From: Bacteroidales bacterium
GTDB taxonomy: Bacteria; Bacteroidota; Bacteroidia; Bacteroidales; JAFGXI01
Direction: 5' to 3'
DNA length: 13,563 nucleotides
Assembly: GCA_026985625.1 (NCBI GenBank)
Contig: JALSQC010000132.1
Span: 1-13,563, forward strand
A program made the position numbers and the translations under genes. Below, in pieces: positions 1-7,291 of this stretch; the first letter of the stretch is position 1; each line of letters begins with the position of its first letter. The notes under the pieces were generated by a model, which saw only the letters and a list, made by a program, of their open reading frames with translations, made no database searches and was not told the origin of the DNA.

Positions 1-712
1 CGAAACAGCTGTGCAATACGATGCTATTACAAACGCTTCTTTAACCGATGTTATTCTTTGGGTTGGAGTAAAAGAAATTGTAGGAACAGCCGACAACTTA
101 ACTGTTAATGCTTATCCCGATGCAAGCGGAACCCCAGGCACTGCATTTGGAACAACAACAATAGGTATGGATGCTATTGATACAGCTGCTCAGTTTAACA
201 CAATACATTTTGCAAGTCCTGTAGATTTACAAAATAATATGTTTTATGTTGGTATAAATTTAGCAGGAGACGACACAATTGGTTGTGTTTGTAACGATCC
301 TAGCGCTAATGACGGACAAGGAGAAAAAAGATCTTTCTTAAATATGAGTGGTTGGCAAGCACATGATGATGCTTTTCCCAATGGTTTCGATGCTGACGGA
401 ATGTATATTCCTATAGTTGAGATAGCTACAGGAGCAGAATATATGCAAAGTAAAGGTTTAAAAATTTACAGAGCTTATCCTAACCCAACAAATGCTATTT
501 CTAACATTAAATATGGTATAGAAAATACACAAAATGTAAGTGTAAAAGTTTTTGACATTACAGGAAAAACTATTTTCTCTAACGAGTCAATACAATCTGC
601 AGGTTCTCATACTGTTCCTGTTGATTTTTCATCTTATCCTGCAGGAACTTATTTCTACACTATCTCTACTAACAACTCAAAAATTACAAGTAAAATTAAC
701 GTTATTAAATAA
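1..712 (+). CDS. T9SS type A sorting domain protein, 3' end (5' truncated by window edge)
   Basis: The reading frame is open to the left edge (first full codon at base 2), so the GTG at 11 is probably an internal Val codon rather than the start. About 235 residues are visible. The first part, from ILWVGVKEIVG through SPVDLQNNMFYVGINL, is a beta-rich module. I associate this pattern with secreted Bacteroidota proteins, where it sits just before the sorting domain. The last 80 or so residues form a T9SS type A C-terminal domain: AYPNPTNAIS, then VKVFDITGK, then YPAGTYFYTIST, ending in KINVIK. Such domains direct export across the outer membrane by the type IX machinery and are usually cleaved off, leaving the protein secreted or surface-attached. 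The N-terminal catalytic or binding part lies outside the window, so no function can be given. A hairpin terminator follows 21 nt after the stop. Confidence 0.85.
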   Translation, partial: ETAVQYDAITNASLTDVILWVGVKEIVGTADNLTVNAYPDASGTPGTAFGTTTIGMDAIDTAAQFNTIHFASPVDLQNNMFYVGINLAGDDTIGCVCNDPSANDGQGEKRSFLNMSGWQAHDDAFPNGFDADGMYIPIVEIATGAEYMQSKGLKIYRAYPNPTNAISNIKYGIENTQNVSVKVFDITGKTIFSNESIQSAGSHTVPVDFSSYPAGTYFYTISTNNSKITSKINVIK

Positions 713-733
713 ACTTATTTTAATATAAAAATT

Positions 734-768
734 AAAAAAGGCTGTTCTTAATTGAATGGCCTTTTTTT
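734..768 (+). terminator. Rho-independent terminator after the T9SS gene
   Basis: AAAAAAGGC (734-742) pairs with GCCTTTTTT (759-767) across a 16-nt loop. The 3' arm runs into a tract of seven T residues at 762-768. The stem is 9 bp with a GGC/GCC core, which stands out in this AT-rich DNA. It lies 21 nt past the stop codon at 712 and before the next gene at 837. That separates the two plus-strand genes into different transcripts, at least in part. Confidence 0.75.
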
Positions 769-836
769 ATAAGGTTTATAGTTTTTTGGCACATCTTTTG
801 ATTTTTAGCAATATATAAATCTTTAAAATTAATGTT

Positions 837-1604
837 ATGAGGAAAAAATTGCTTATAGTTTTATTATTTTTACCTGTTTTATTTTTAAATGCTCAACTTA
901 ATGACGAGATTCCTAACGAGTCTTTTAAATCCGGCGAAAACTTAAAATATCAAGTGCATTTTGGCTGGTTAGTAGGAGGAACTGCATCGTTAAATGTACA
1001 AGAAATGGATTTTAAAGGAAAAAAAATATATTATACAAAAGCTAAAGCCAAATCTATAGGATTAACCGATAAAATTTATAAAGTTCGCGATACTTATTCC
1101 AGTTTTATAGATGCAAAAACCGGAAAACCTATAAAATCGATTCGAGATATACACGAGAGTGATTATAAATATTATAACGAAGTTTATTATTTTCATGATA
1201 AAGATAAAGTAAAAAGTTCCAAATCGGGCGAGCACAAAGTACCAAAAAATATATTTGATGTTTTATCGGCTTTTTATTATGCAAGAAGAACTTTATTTGA
1301 TAATTTAAAAAAAGGAGATGTTATTGTATTAAACACTTTTTTTGAAGATGACGTTTTCCCTTTAAAAATACGATATAAAGGTGTTGAAGATATTTATTCG
1401 CCAATTGGAAAAATACAATGTTTAAAATTTAATCCTATTGTTGAGCCGGGCAGAATATTCGACTCAGAAGATGATATGAAAATTTGGATATCTAAAGATA
1501 AAAATCATATACCTATAAGAGTGCAATTCGATTTAATTATAGGTTCGTTAAAATGCGACTTAATAAAATATAACGGACTAAAAAATAATTTTAAACTTGA
1601 ATAA
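837..1604 (+). CDS. DUF3108 domain-containing exported protein
   Basis: A 255-residue protein with a signal peptide (residues 1-19, positively charged MRKK, then a hydrophobic core, ending FLNA before Gln20). The mature part begins with the pattern typical of DUF3108 proteins: F-x-x-GE-x-L-x-Y-x-V-x-FGWLVGGTASL at about residues 30-52. This is followed by beta-strand-rich sequence with KVRDTYSSFID and, near the C-terminus, MKIWISKDKNHIPIRV. Length and layout match the Bacteroidota members I know. The biochemical role of DUF3108 is not settled; the proteins are predicted to be periplasmic or outer-membrane-associated. The gene stands alone on its strand, between a terminator on the left and a convergent gene that ends 11 nt away on the right. 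The ATG at 837 is chosen because it gives a complete leader. I see no strong Shine-Dalgarno sequence or exact TAnnTTTG box upstream. Confidence 0.85.
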   Translation: MRKKLLIVLLFLPVLFLNAQLNDEIPNESFKSGENLKYQVHFGWLVGGTASLNVQEMDFKGKKIYYTKAKAKSIGLTDKIYKVRDTYSSFIDAKTGKPIKSIRDIHESDYKYYNEVYYFHDKDKVKSSKSGEHKVPKNIFDVLSAFYYARRTLFDNLKKGDVIVLNTFFEDDVFPLKIRYKGVEDIYSPIGKIQCLKFNPIVEPGRIFDSEDDMKIWISKDKNHIPIRVQFDLIIGSLKCDLIKYNGLKNNFKLE

Positions 1605-1615
1605 AAACAATAATT

Positions 1616-3913
1616 TTATAAATAAATTTTTATTTTTTTAATTGTTGTTTTATCGCCTTTTAAATTTAACCTTTTTCTTGTAAATAATTTATCGATAAAA
1701 TATTCTTTAAGAAAAATTTCTTTTTCTATATCAAACTTATCGGCACTTGTTACAGATATAGTTATTTTATCGTTTTTTGAACAAATAATATTACCGTTAA
1801 ATTTATTAAATATTATTTTTTTTGCTACTTTTTGCTTTGTGCTTGTATATACTTGTTTTTTGTCGTGATATATTTTAATTGTAATGTTATTTAAATTATT
1901 GATGCTTTTAAATTTAATTAAGATTTTTTTAGGTTTTAAGTTCCGTATTTTATTTGGTGTTATACTAAAATTGATATTAGACTCTCCAACTTTATATTTT
2001 CGCACAAAATTTTGTTCTTTAACGTTAAAATTAATTTTTTGTAGCGAATAATTTTTTAATTTATAATATGGTATAAATATAGATAGTTTGTTGTTTTTTA
2101 ACGATTCGATATTATTAATTAAAGTATCGATAAATATTTTATTATCAGCATAAAATTTTAGATGCGAATGTATGTTTTTTACATTAAATTTATAAAACTC
2201 CGGCAAATTCCATTTAATATAAACCATAGCTCCAAAAGTTTTTGTTTGTGGGTTAAATTTTTCGATTATATTATCAATTTTTGCTATAATATTATTTATG
2301 TCGGGTTTTATAATATTTTTGTTTTCAAAAACTTTTTTATTAAAAAATTCCGATTTGGTATCTTTAATTATAAATCCAACCGAACTGTTATTTGGTATTT
2401 TTACATACGGAATAAAAACTTTTACGTTTGATTTTTGTTTTTGATTGTTGATATTTTGAGTGTTTTTATTGACATTAATGTAATCGACTTTATATAATTT
2501 ATCTTTAAATTTTATAAACGGTGTTACATCTATATTTGAGTTAACAGGTAAATCTGAGAAACTGTAGGATATCTCGCACAATAATCCACTAACGCCATTT
2601 AACTTATAGGGTTTGGTTATGATATTTGATTTTTTTAAACTTGGGAATTTTGTTTTTGTATATTCAAAATTGGCAGAATTTACATTGTCAAAACTTACCG
2701 AATTATATTTTTTGCTAAAATTTCCCGGTATATTTTTTAGTTTAATTTCGCCTATTAAATCGTCAAAACTTGTTATATCATAATCAAAAACCGAGAAACT
2801 TAACGGATCGTTTTCGGCAATAATAATGTTTGCTTTATCCGGAATTGCCCAAAGTTCGTTTTTGTTTGTTTTTGAGAAAAATTTAGGAATATCTCCGGTA
2901 CTAATTGTCCAATAAACATCGGGGTAGCCTAATCCCGTATTTGATGTTGAGCTACTAAAAATTTGACCTATAACACTAGGAACGTCATATTCTTTTTTTG
3001 CGATATCACAATTTATTAATTTAAAATTAAAAAAATATAGTTCCGGCTGCTTTAAAGTAATGGTATCTGTGGCAAGTATTTTAAAAATATATTTTTGATC
3101 GTATGTTTTTGCATATAAGTTTACAGCTATTTTATATTCTCCTTTTGGTAAATTAATAACATTTGACGGTATAAAAAATTCTTGTTTATCGGTATTTTTT
3201 ATAAAAGACACTTCGTTTTCGGCATATTTTTGTTTAAAAAAATATATATCGCTGTTATCAGCTAAATTTATTAATTTTATATAAAAAATATATTTTCTTA
3301 AATTTTCGTCGGTATCGGCACCTTTTATTTGCGAACTTAAAAATTTAACTTTATAATTAAAGTTTACTTTAACACCATAAACATTTTGGTGTTTTATGTT
3401 AGACACAGCTCTAAAATTAGATATATTAAATTCCTGATTATTATAATAATACATTTTAGGAATATTAACGGTTATTAATTTTTTAAAAAAAACAGGAAAT
3501 TCTTTTGTATTGTTTTTTGCATAAATCTCGAGCAACAAATTTTGTTTGCCATCTGACGTTTTAATTTTTGAGTAAGGAATAAAAAAATATAAATCTTTAT
3601 GTTGCGATATTTTTTTGTTATAAGTTTTTTTTGCCGATACCTCAACATTATAGTCTGAGGCATAAACAATGTTAGAGTCTTTTTTTAGATTAAAGTAAAT
3701 ATAATACGGATTATCAAAATAATTGTTTAAAGGGTTTAGTAAGTCTAAATCAAAATAAATAGTTACGCCCTGCAATTCTGAGTATTTGTTATATGACTCT
3801 ATTTTAAGATTTTTTATTACAAAATCTTGAACGTCGGGGTTATCGTTTTGCGAAAATATTGTATTTGTAAAAAATAACAATAACAAACCAATAAAAAAAT
3901 ATAACTTAACCAT
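1616..3913 (-). CDS. Exported 765-aa protein with four similar repeats and a C2-like domain, function unknown
   Basis: I do not recognise this as a named family. A signal peptide (residues 1-21, ending TIFS before Gln22) suggests export. There is no other membrane segment, lipobox or T9SS C-terminal domain, so a periplasmic location is the simplest guess. The mature protein is beta-rich and very high in Lys, Asn, Ile and Phe. Four segments share a similar plan ending in an FIPY-x-K-type motif (F at about 111, 247, 500 and 613), followed 10-18 residues later by a strand such as LLLEIYAKN, IAVNLYAKT, VGFIIKDT or INFNVKEQ. Between the second and third lies a C2-like segment (about 291-397): GYPDVYWTI, then SFSVFDYDI and TSFDDLIGEI. 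The Asp residues D332, D377, D379 and D385 are spaced like the calcium-binding loops of C2 domains. The gene converges on the DUF3108 gene and diverges from the small membrane protein gene. A role in envelope assembly or adhesion is only a guess. Confidence 0.7.
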   Translation of the reverse strand: MVKLYFFIGLLLLFFTNTIFSQNDNPDVQDFVIKNLKIESYNKYSELQGVTIYFDLDLLNPLNNYFDNPYYIYFNLKKDSNIVYASDYNVEVSAKKTYNKKISQHKDLYFFIPYSKIKTSDGKQNLLLEIYAKNNTKEFPVFFKKLITVNIPKMYYYNNQEFNISNFRAVSNIKHQNVYGVKVNFNYKVKFLSSQIKGADTDENLRKYIFYIKLINLADNSDIYFFKQKYAENEVSFIKNTDKQEFFIPSNVINLPKGEYKIAVNLYAKTYDQKYIFKILATDTITLKQPELYFFNFKLINCDIAKKEYDVPSVIGQIFSSSTSNTGLGYPDVYWTISTGDIPKFFSKTNKNELWAIPDKANIIIAENDPLSFSVFDYDITSFDDLIGEIKLKNIPGNFSKKYNSVSFDNVNSANFEYTKTKFPSLKKSNIITKPYKLNGVSGLLCEISYSFSDLPVNSNIDVTPFIKFKDKLYKVDYINVNKNTQNINNQKQKSNVKVFIPYVKIPNNSSVGFIIKDTKSEFFNKKVFENKNIIKPDINNIIAKIDNIIEKFNPQTKTFGAMVYIKWNLPEFYKFNVKNIHSHLKFYADNKIFIDTLINNIESLKNNKLSIFIPYYKLKNYSLQKINFNVKEQNFVRKYKVGESNINFSITPNKIRNLKPKKILIKFKSINNLNNITIKIYHDKKQVYTSTKQKVAKKIIFNKFNGNIICSKNDKITISVTSADKFDIEKEIFLKEYFIDKLFTRKRLNLKGDKTTIKKIKIYL

Positions 3914-3936
3914 ATAACAATTGTTTTAGTTTATAA

Positions 3937-3944
3937 CAAAAATA
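3937..3944 (-). promoter_or_regulatory. Candidate -7 box (TATTTTTG) for the repeat/C2 protein gene
   Basis: Read on the minus strand this is TATTTTTG, an exact fit to the Bacteroidota -7 consensus TAnnTTTG. It lies 23 nt upstream of the ATG at 3913, the same spacing as for other genes in the window. No good -33 TTG was found at the expected distance, and chance matches are common in such AT-rich DNA. Confidence 0.35.
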
Positions 3945-3991
3945 AAATAAAAAAATTTATAATAATATTTTTTAATTCATAAAATATTATT

Positions 3992-3999
3992 TAGATTTG
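3992..3999 (+). promoter_or_regulatory. Candidate -7 box (TAGATTTG) for the small membrane protein gene
   Basis: TAGATTTG is an exact TAnnTTTG match ending 23 nt before the ATG at 4023. Transcription would start around 4005-4008, leaving a very short leader. The -33 position is only T-rich, with no clear TTG. Together with the box at 3937-3944 it makes this 109-bp gap a plausible divergent promoter region. Confidence 0.4.
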
Positions 4000-4022
4000 C
4001 TCTAAATAATTTGATTACAAAA

Positions 4023-4265
4023 ATGATAAAAATAATAATACTCTCGATAATACTTTTGGCTATAGGCTTTTTAATGCTTGCCACAAGAATAATTTTAGAC
4101 AAATATGTTTTTCATCGTAAAGGAAAATTTCCGAATACATCTGTAGGGAAAAATCCTGCATTAAGAAAACTTGGGATAACTTGTGCTAAACACGACGAAC
4201 AACAATGTTTCTCGAATTTAAAAAACGGATTTACGAATAATAGCACCGGTTGTAGTTGCGGGTAA
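4023..4265 (+). CDS. Small single-pass membrane protein with C-terminal Cys cluster
   Basis: An 80-residue protein from the ATG at 4023. A TTG twelve bases upstream is also in frame, but the ATG begins naturally with MIKIIILS and suits the -7 box at 3992. Residues 1-27 or so form one hydrophobic helix (IIILSIILLAIGFLML). A basic linker follows (YVFHRKGKFP), then a conserved-looking tail: NTSVGKNPALRKLGITCAKHDEQQCF, ending GCSCG. Four Cys occur in the tail, and the layout suggests metal binding on one side of the inner membrane. Similar short proteins with a RK-x-GITCAK motif are, as I recall, common in Bacteroidota and usually annotated as membrane or secreted protein. The overall plan (one helix plus Cys-rich tail) resembles NqrM, the maturation factor of Na+-translocating NADH:quinone reductase. 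I see no sequence match that would prove this, and no nqr gene is nearby. Confidence 0.7.
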   Translation: MIKIIILSIILLAIGFLMLATRIILDKYVFHRKGKFPNTSVGKNPALRKLGITCAKHDEQQCFSNLKNGFTNNSTGCSCG

Positions 4266-4266
4266 T

Positions 4267-4893
4267 CTATTTTAATAAAAAATTAAAATTAAATATCTCG
4301 GCATTTTGGCTAACTAAATATTGGCGTTTTGTTTTTGATTCTTCGCAAAGATATCTTGTTCTTCGTTTTTTTATTTTTTTAAATTTTCGATAAGTCGGTT
4401 TTAACATAAAAAATGTATTATCGGGAATATCTTTTACCGATAGCCAAAAAGGGTTTTCGATATTTTTAATAAATAAATCAAATTTTTGACAATTAGAATT
4501 AAAATGATTATGTCTAAGATAACAATCTGTTAATACAGATGAAGCCTCGATGTTAAATATTTTTCTCTCTATGCTATCGGCAATAAGCTTTTGGAACTCT
4601 GTTTTCCACTCTATACCATGAGGTTTTATTCCTCGACCATATTTTAAAAAAGTTTTTAAATGAGCAAATTCGTGTAAAAATGTTAAATGAAACTGGTAAG
4701 GGTGCAAATTATTATTAATGGTAATAGTTAAATTATTAGTTTTTAAATCTACTTTAAAATCTCCCATTTTTAATTTGCGAGGATTTTTTATAAAAAACGA
4801 GAATTTATATTTATTTAAAATATTTATATAATAATTTATAGAATCTTTAGGAACAAAATTAATTAAGCCGTTAATAAAATCATTTTTACGCAT
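4267..4893 (-). CDS. SprT-like zinc metalloprotease domain protein
   Basis: A 208-residue cytoplasmic protein without a signal peptide. The zinc-binding motif HEFAH is at residues 74-78, inside LTFLHEFAHLKTF. The third ligand is likely H92 in KPHGIEWKTEF, the usual SprT spacing (HExxH, then about 14 residues, then HG-x-x-W/F). Upstream, RKLKMGDFKV and LTITINNNLHPYQF fit the start of the fold. The C-terminal part keeps the family block RRTRYLCEESKTKRQYLVSQNAEIF, which resembles a reduced zinc-ribbon region with only one Cys left there. Length and order match SprT-like proteins of Bacteroidota. SprT relatives include the DNA-protein crosslink protease SPRTN, but the substrates of bacterial members are not established. 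The stop codon is one base from that of the convergent gene. It diverges from mlaE with 74 bp between start codons. Confidence 0.85.
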   Translation of the reverse strand: MRKNDFINGLINFVPKDSINYYINILNKYKFSFFIKNPRKLKMGDFKVDLKTNNLTITINNNLHPYQFHLTFLHEFAHLKTFLKYGRGIKPHGIEWKTEFQKLIADSIERKIFNIEASSVLTDCYLRHNHFNSNCQKFDLFIKNIENPFWLSVKDIPDNTFFMLKPTYRKFKKIKKRRTRYLCEESKTKRQYLVSQNAEIFNFNFLLK

Positions 4894-4967
4894 TAAAAAT
4901 TATTTTTTAAATTATTATTTTACAAATTAAATAAAATAATATTACTTTAGCATAAGTTATTTATAAA

Positions 4968-5708
4968 GTGAAATCGTTATTCGAAATAGGAAGATACTTT
5001 GTTTTTTTAACCAAAGTTTTTGCTCGTCCCGAGAAAGGAAAAATGTATTTTAAACGTTTTTTCGAGGAGATTTATTCTTTAGGAATAAATTCATTGGGTA
5101 TAGTTACAATAATTTCTGTTTTTATGGGAATGGTTATAACCTTGCAAACAGCTTATAATCTCGAAAACCCCTTAATACCCGAGTATTTAGTAGGTCTTAC
5201 AACTCGAGACTCTATGATTTTAGAATTTTCGTCAACAATAGTAGGATTAATTTTAGCAGGAAAAGTAGGTTCAAATATAGCATCGGAGATAGGCACAATG
5301 CAAGTTACCGAACAAATCGACGCTTTAGAGATTATGGGTGTAAATCCTGCAAGTTTTTTAGTTATGCCAAAAATATTTGCATTTATGTTTATTTTACCGT
5401 TTTTAGTAATTTTTAGTATCTTTATAGGAGTAACAGGAGGTTTTATAATATCAGCAACAACCAATGTTATATCTATTCAAGACTACCTTTACGGAATACA
5501 CTATGCTTTTAACGAATATTATGTAACATATACGCTAATAAAATCGGTATTTTTTGCTTTTATAATAACATCGGTATCGTCATATTTTGGATATTACACA
5601 AAAGGAGGAGCTTTAGAAGTTGGCAGAGCAAGCACAAAAGGAGTTGTTTATAGCAGTATTTTTATACTTTTGTTTAATTATATTTTAACACAATTATTAC
5701 TTACGTGA
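4968..5708 (+). CDS. mlaE: MlaE-family ABC transporter permease (phospholipid transport)
   Basis: A 246-residue inner-membrane protein of the MlaE/YrbE permease family, which works with an MlaF-type ATPase and an MCE-domain protein to move phospholipids between inner and outer membranes. The N-terminus (IGRYFVFLTKVFARPEK) is the usual amphipathic start. Hydrophobic segments lie at about 44-66, 84-100, 132-163, 187-208 and 225-244. The family signature EIGTMQVTEQIDALEIMGV is at 107-125, and GGALEVGRAST at 213-223. The start is GTG at 4968: an in-frame stop lies at 4953-4955 and there is no ATG before residue 26, which would remove the conserved N-terminus. The last bases overlap mlaF in GTGA (5705-5708), implying translational coupling. 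It heads the central gene run; a weak -7-like sequence (TACTTTAG, 4943-4950) precedes it. Confidence 0.93.
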   Translation: MKSLFEIGRYFVFLTKVFARPEKGKMYFKRFFEEIYSLGINSLGIVTIISVFMGMVITLQTAYNLENPLIPEYLVGLTTRDSMILEFSSTIVGLILAGKVGSNIASEIGTMQVTEQIDALEIMGVNPASFLVMPKIFAFMFILPFLVIFSIFIGVTGGFIISATTNVISIQDYLYGIHYAFNEYYVTYTLIKSVFFAFIITSVSSYFGYYTKGGALEVGRASTKGVVYSSIFILLFNYILTQLLLT

Positions 5709-6457
5709 TAGAAGTAAAAAACATATCAAAATCGTTTGACGGCAAACAAGTGCTTAAAGATATAACAGCAACTTTCCATACCGGGAAAATAAATCTTATT
5801 ATAGGACAAAGTGGTTCCGGAAAATCGGTTTTATTAAAATCTTTGGTAGGATTACATAAAATAGACAAAGGCGAGATAATTTACGATAAAAGGCCATACT
5901 CAACATTAAATTTTAAACAAAAAAAACAAATCCGTCGCGAGATAGGAATGGTTTTTCAAGGAGGAGCATTGTTCGATTCGGCAACAGTTCTAGAAAATGT
6001 AATGTTTCCGTTAGAAATGTTTACAAAAATGTCGCCAGCCGAAAAACGCGACCGTGCAGAATTTTGCATAGAAAAAGTGCATCTCGAAAATGCTAATAAA
6101 AAATATCCTTCGGAAATAAGCGGAGGTATGCAAAAGCGTGTAGCAATTGCCAGAGCAATAGCTCTAAATCCAAAATATCTTTTTTGCGACGAGCCAAACT
6201 CGGGATTAGACCCCAAAACATCAATAATAATAGATAACCTTATTAAAGAAATTACTACAGAATTTAATATTACAACAATTGTAAATACTCACGATATGAA
6301 TTCGGTTATGGAGATAGGCGATAATATAATTTATATTTATCAAGGAAATAAATGGTGGGAGGGCAATAAATCAGAAATTTTTAAAACCGAAAACCCAGAA
6401 CTTAATAACTTTGTTTTTGCATCGGAACTTTACAAAAAAATAAAAAAAACAATATAA
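5705..6457 (+). CDS. mlaF: MlaF-family ABC transporter ATP-binding protein
   Basis: A 250-residue cytoplasmic ATPase that drives the MlaE permease. All ABC motifs are present: Walker A GQSGSGKS (34-41), Q-loop MVFQGGALFDS (Gln85), signature SGGMQKR (139-145), Walker B YLFCDEP with catalytic Glu163, D-loop SGLDP (166-170) and H-loop His196 in NTHDM. The FQGGALFDS and EPNSGLDP wording is characteristic of the Mla/Ttg2 subgroup rather than of general ABC ATPases. Translation starts at GTG 5705 inside the end of mlaE (4-nt overlap), so both subunits are probably made in step. No MCE-domain (MlaD-like) gene follows: dapD begins 4 nt later. The periplasmic substrate-binding partner must be encoded elsewhere, if it exists. 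Confidence 0.94.
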   Translation: MIEVKNISKSFDGKQVLKDITATFHTGKINLIIGQSGSGKSVLLKSLVGLHKIDKGEIIYDKRPYSTLNFKQKKQIRREIGMVFQGGALFDSATVLENVMFPLEMFTKMSPAEKRDRAEFCIEKVHLENANKKYPSEISGGMQKRVAIARAIALNPKYLFCDEPNSGLDPKTSIIIDNLIKEITTEFNITTIVNTHDMNSVMEIGDNIIYIYQGNKWWEGNKSEIFKTENPELNNFVFASELYKKIKKTI

Positions 6458-6461
6458 ATTT

Positions 6462-7283
6462 ATGAATAAAGACAATCAAAAAAATATAATAGAAAAAGCA
6501 TGGAACGACAGAGACTTGTTAAAAAAACAAGAAACTATTGATGTTATAAACGATATTATCGACAAATTAGATAAAGGAATTTACAGAGTAGCAGAGAGAA
6601 ACAATAGCAACTGGATTGTAAACGAATGGATAAAAAAGGCAGTTATACTTTATTTTCCTATACGGCAAATGAAAACAACCGAAGCCGGACCTTTAGAATT
6701 TCATGATAAAATGAAACTAAAAAACAATTATAACGAAATTGGCGTTAGAGTTGTTCCTCACGCCGTTGCCCGATATGGAGCATATCTTGCAAAAGGAGTT
6801 ATTATGATGCCATCGTATGTTAATATTGGTGCTTATGTTGACTCGGGAACAATGGTAGATACTTGGGCAACAGTAGGTTCTTGTGCACAAATAGGAAAAA
6901 ATGTTCATTTAAGCGGAGGAGTTGGAATAGGAGGTGTGCTTGAGCCCGTGCAAGCTGCACCGGTAATTATCGAAGATAATTGCTTTATAGGTTCGCGATG
7001 TATTATTGTCGAAGGAGTTAAAATAGAAGAACAAGCAGTGCTTGGAGCAAATGTTGTAATTACAAAATCGACAAAAATAATAGACGTAACAAAAGATAAA
7101 CCTATTGAATATAAAGGAATTGTGCCGGCTCACTCGGTTGTTATTCCGGGTATGTATACAAAAAAATTCCCTGCCGGCGAATATCAAGTGCCAACAGCCT
7201 TAATAATTGGAAAACGAAAAGAATCAACAAATTTAAAAACATCATTAAACGACGCTTTACGCGAGTATAACGTTTCAATATAA
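6462..7283 (+). CDS. dapD: 2,3,4,5-tetrahydropyridine-2,6-dicarboxylate N-succinyltransferase
   Basis: A 273-residue cytoplasmic enzyme, nearly the length of E. coli DapD (274). It transfers succinyl from succinyl-CoA to tetrahydrodipicolinate, the committed step of the succinylase branch to meso-diaminopimelate (peptidoglycan) and lysine. The N-terminal helical part (1-95 or so) carries YRVAERNNSNWIVNEWIKKAV. From about residue 100 there is a left-handed beta-helix of hexapeptide repeats: GVIMMPSYVNIGAYVDSGTM, WATVGSCAQIGKNVHLSGG, then VGIGGVLEPVQAAPVIIEDN and GSRCIIVEGV. The signature block around residues 119-162 agrees closely with the DapD family. The C-terminal strand (TALIIGKRKESTNLKTSLNDALREY) is intact. 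It starts with ATG four nt after mlaF and ends eight nt before panC, so it is very probably in the same operon. No other dap genes are in the window. Confidence 0.96.
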   Translation: MNKDNQKNIIEKAWNDRDLLKKQETIDVINDIIDKLDKGIYRVAERNNSNWIVNEWIKKAVILYFPIRQMKTTEAGPLEFHDKMKLKNNYNEIGVRVVPHAVARYGAYLAKGVIMMPSYVNIGAYVDSGTMVDTWATVGSCAQIGKNVHLSGGVGIGGVLEPVQAAPVIIEDNCFIGSRCIIVEGVKIEEQAVLGANVVITKSTKIIDVTKDKPIEYKGIVPAHSVVIPGMYTKKFPAGEYQVPTALIIGKRKESTNLKTSLNDALREYNVSI

Positions 7284-7291
7284 CAACACAA

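Noticed and set aside
1603..1650. AT-only hairpins between the convergent stops at 1604 and 1616
   Set aside because: AATAAA/TTTATT and imperfect AAAACAA/TTGTTTT pairs are expected by chance in this composition; there is no G-C core.
2162..2431. Plus-strand open frame antisense to the repeat/C2 protein gene
   Set aside because: Low-complexity, Phe/Asn/Ile-rich translation that mirrors the AT-rich coding strand; no start context or motif.
4011..4022. TTG at 4011 as start of the small membrane protein
   Set aside because: The ATG at 4023 gives a normal helix-first N-terminus and fits the spacing to the -7 box at 3992-3999. The TTG extension adds only four residues.
4943..4950. TACTTTAG as an mlaE promoter -7 box
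   Set aside because: It has one mismatch to TAnnTTTG and no TTG at -33, so the support is too weak to list as a feature.
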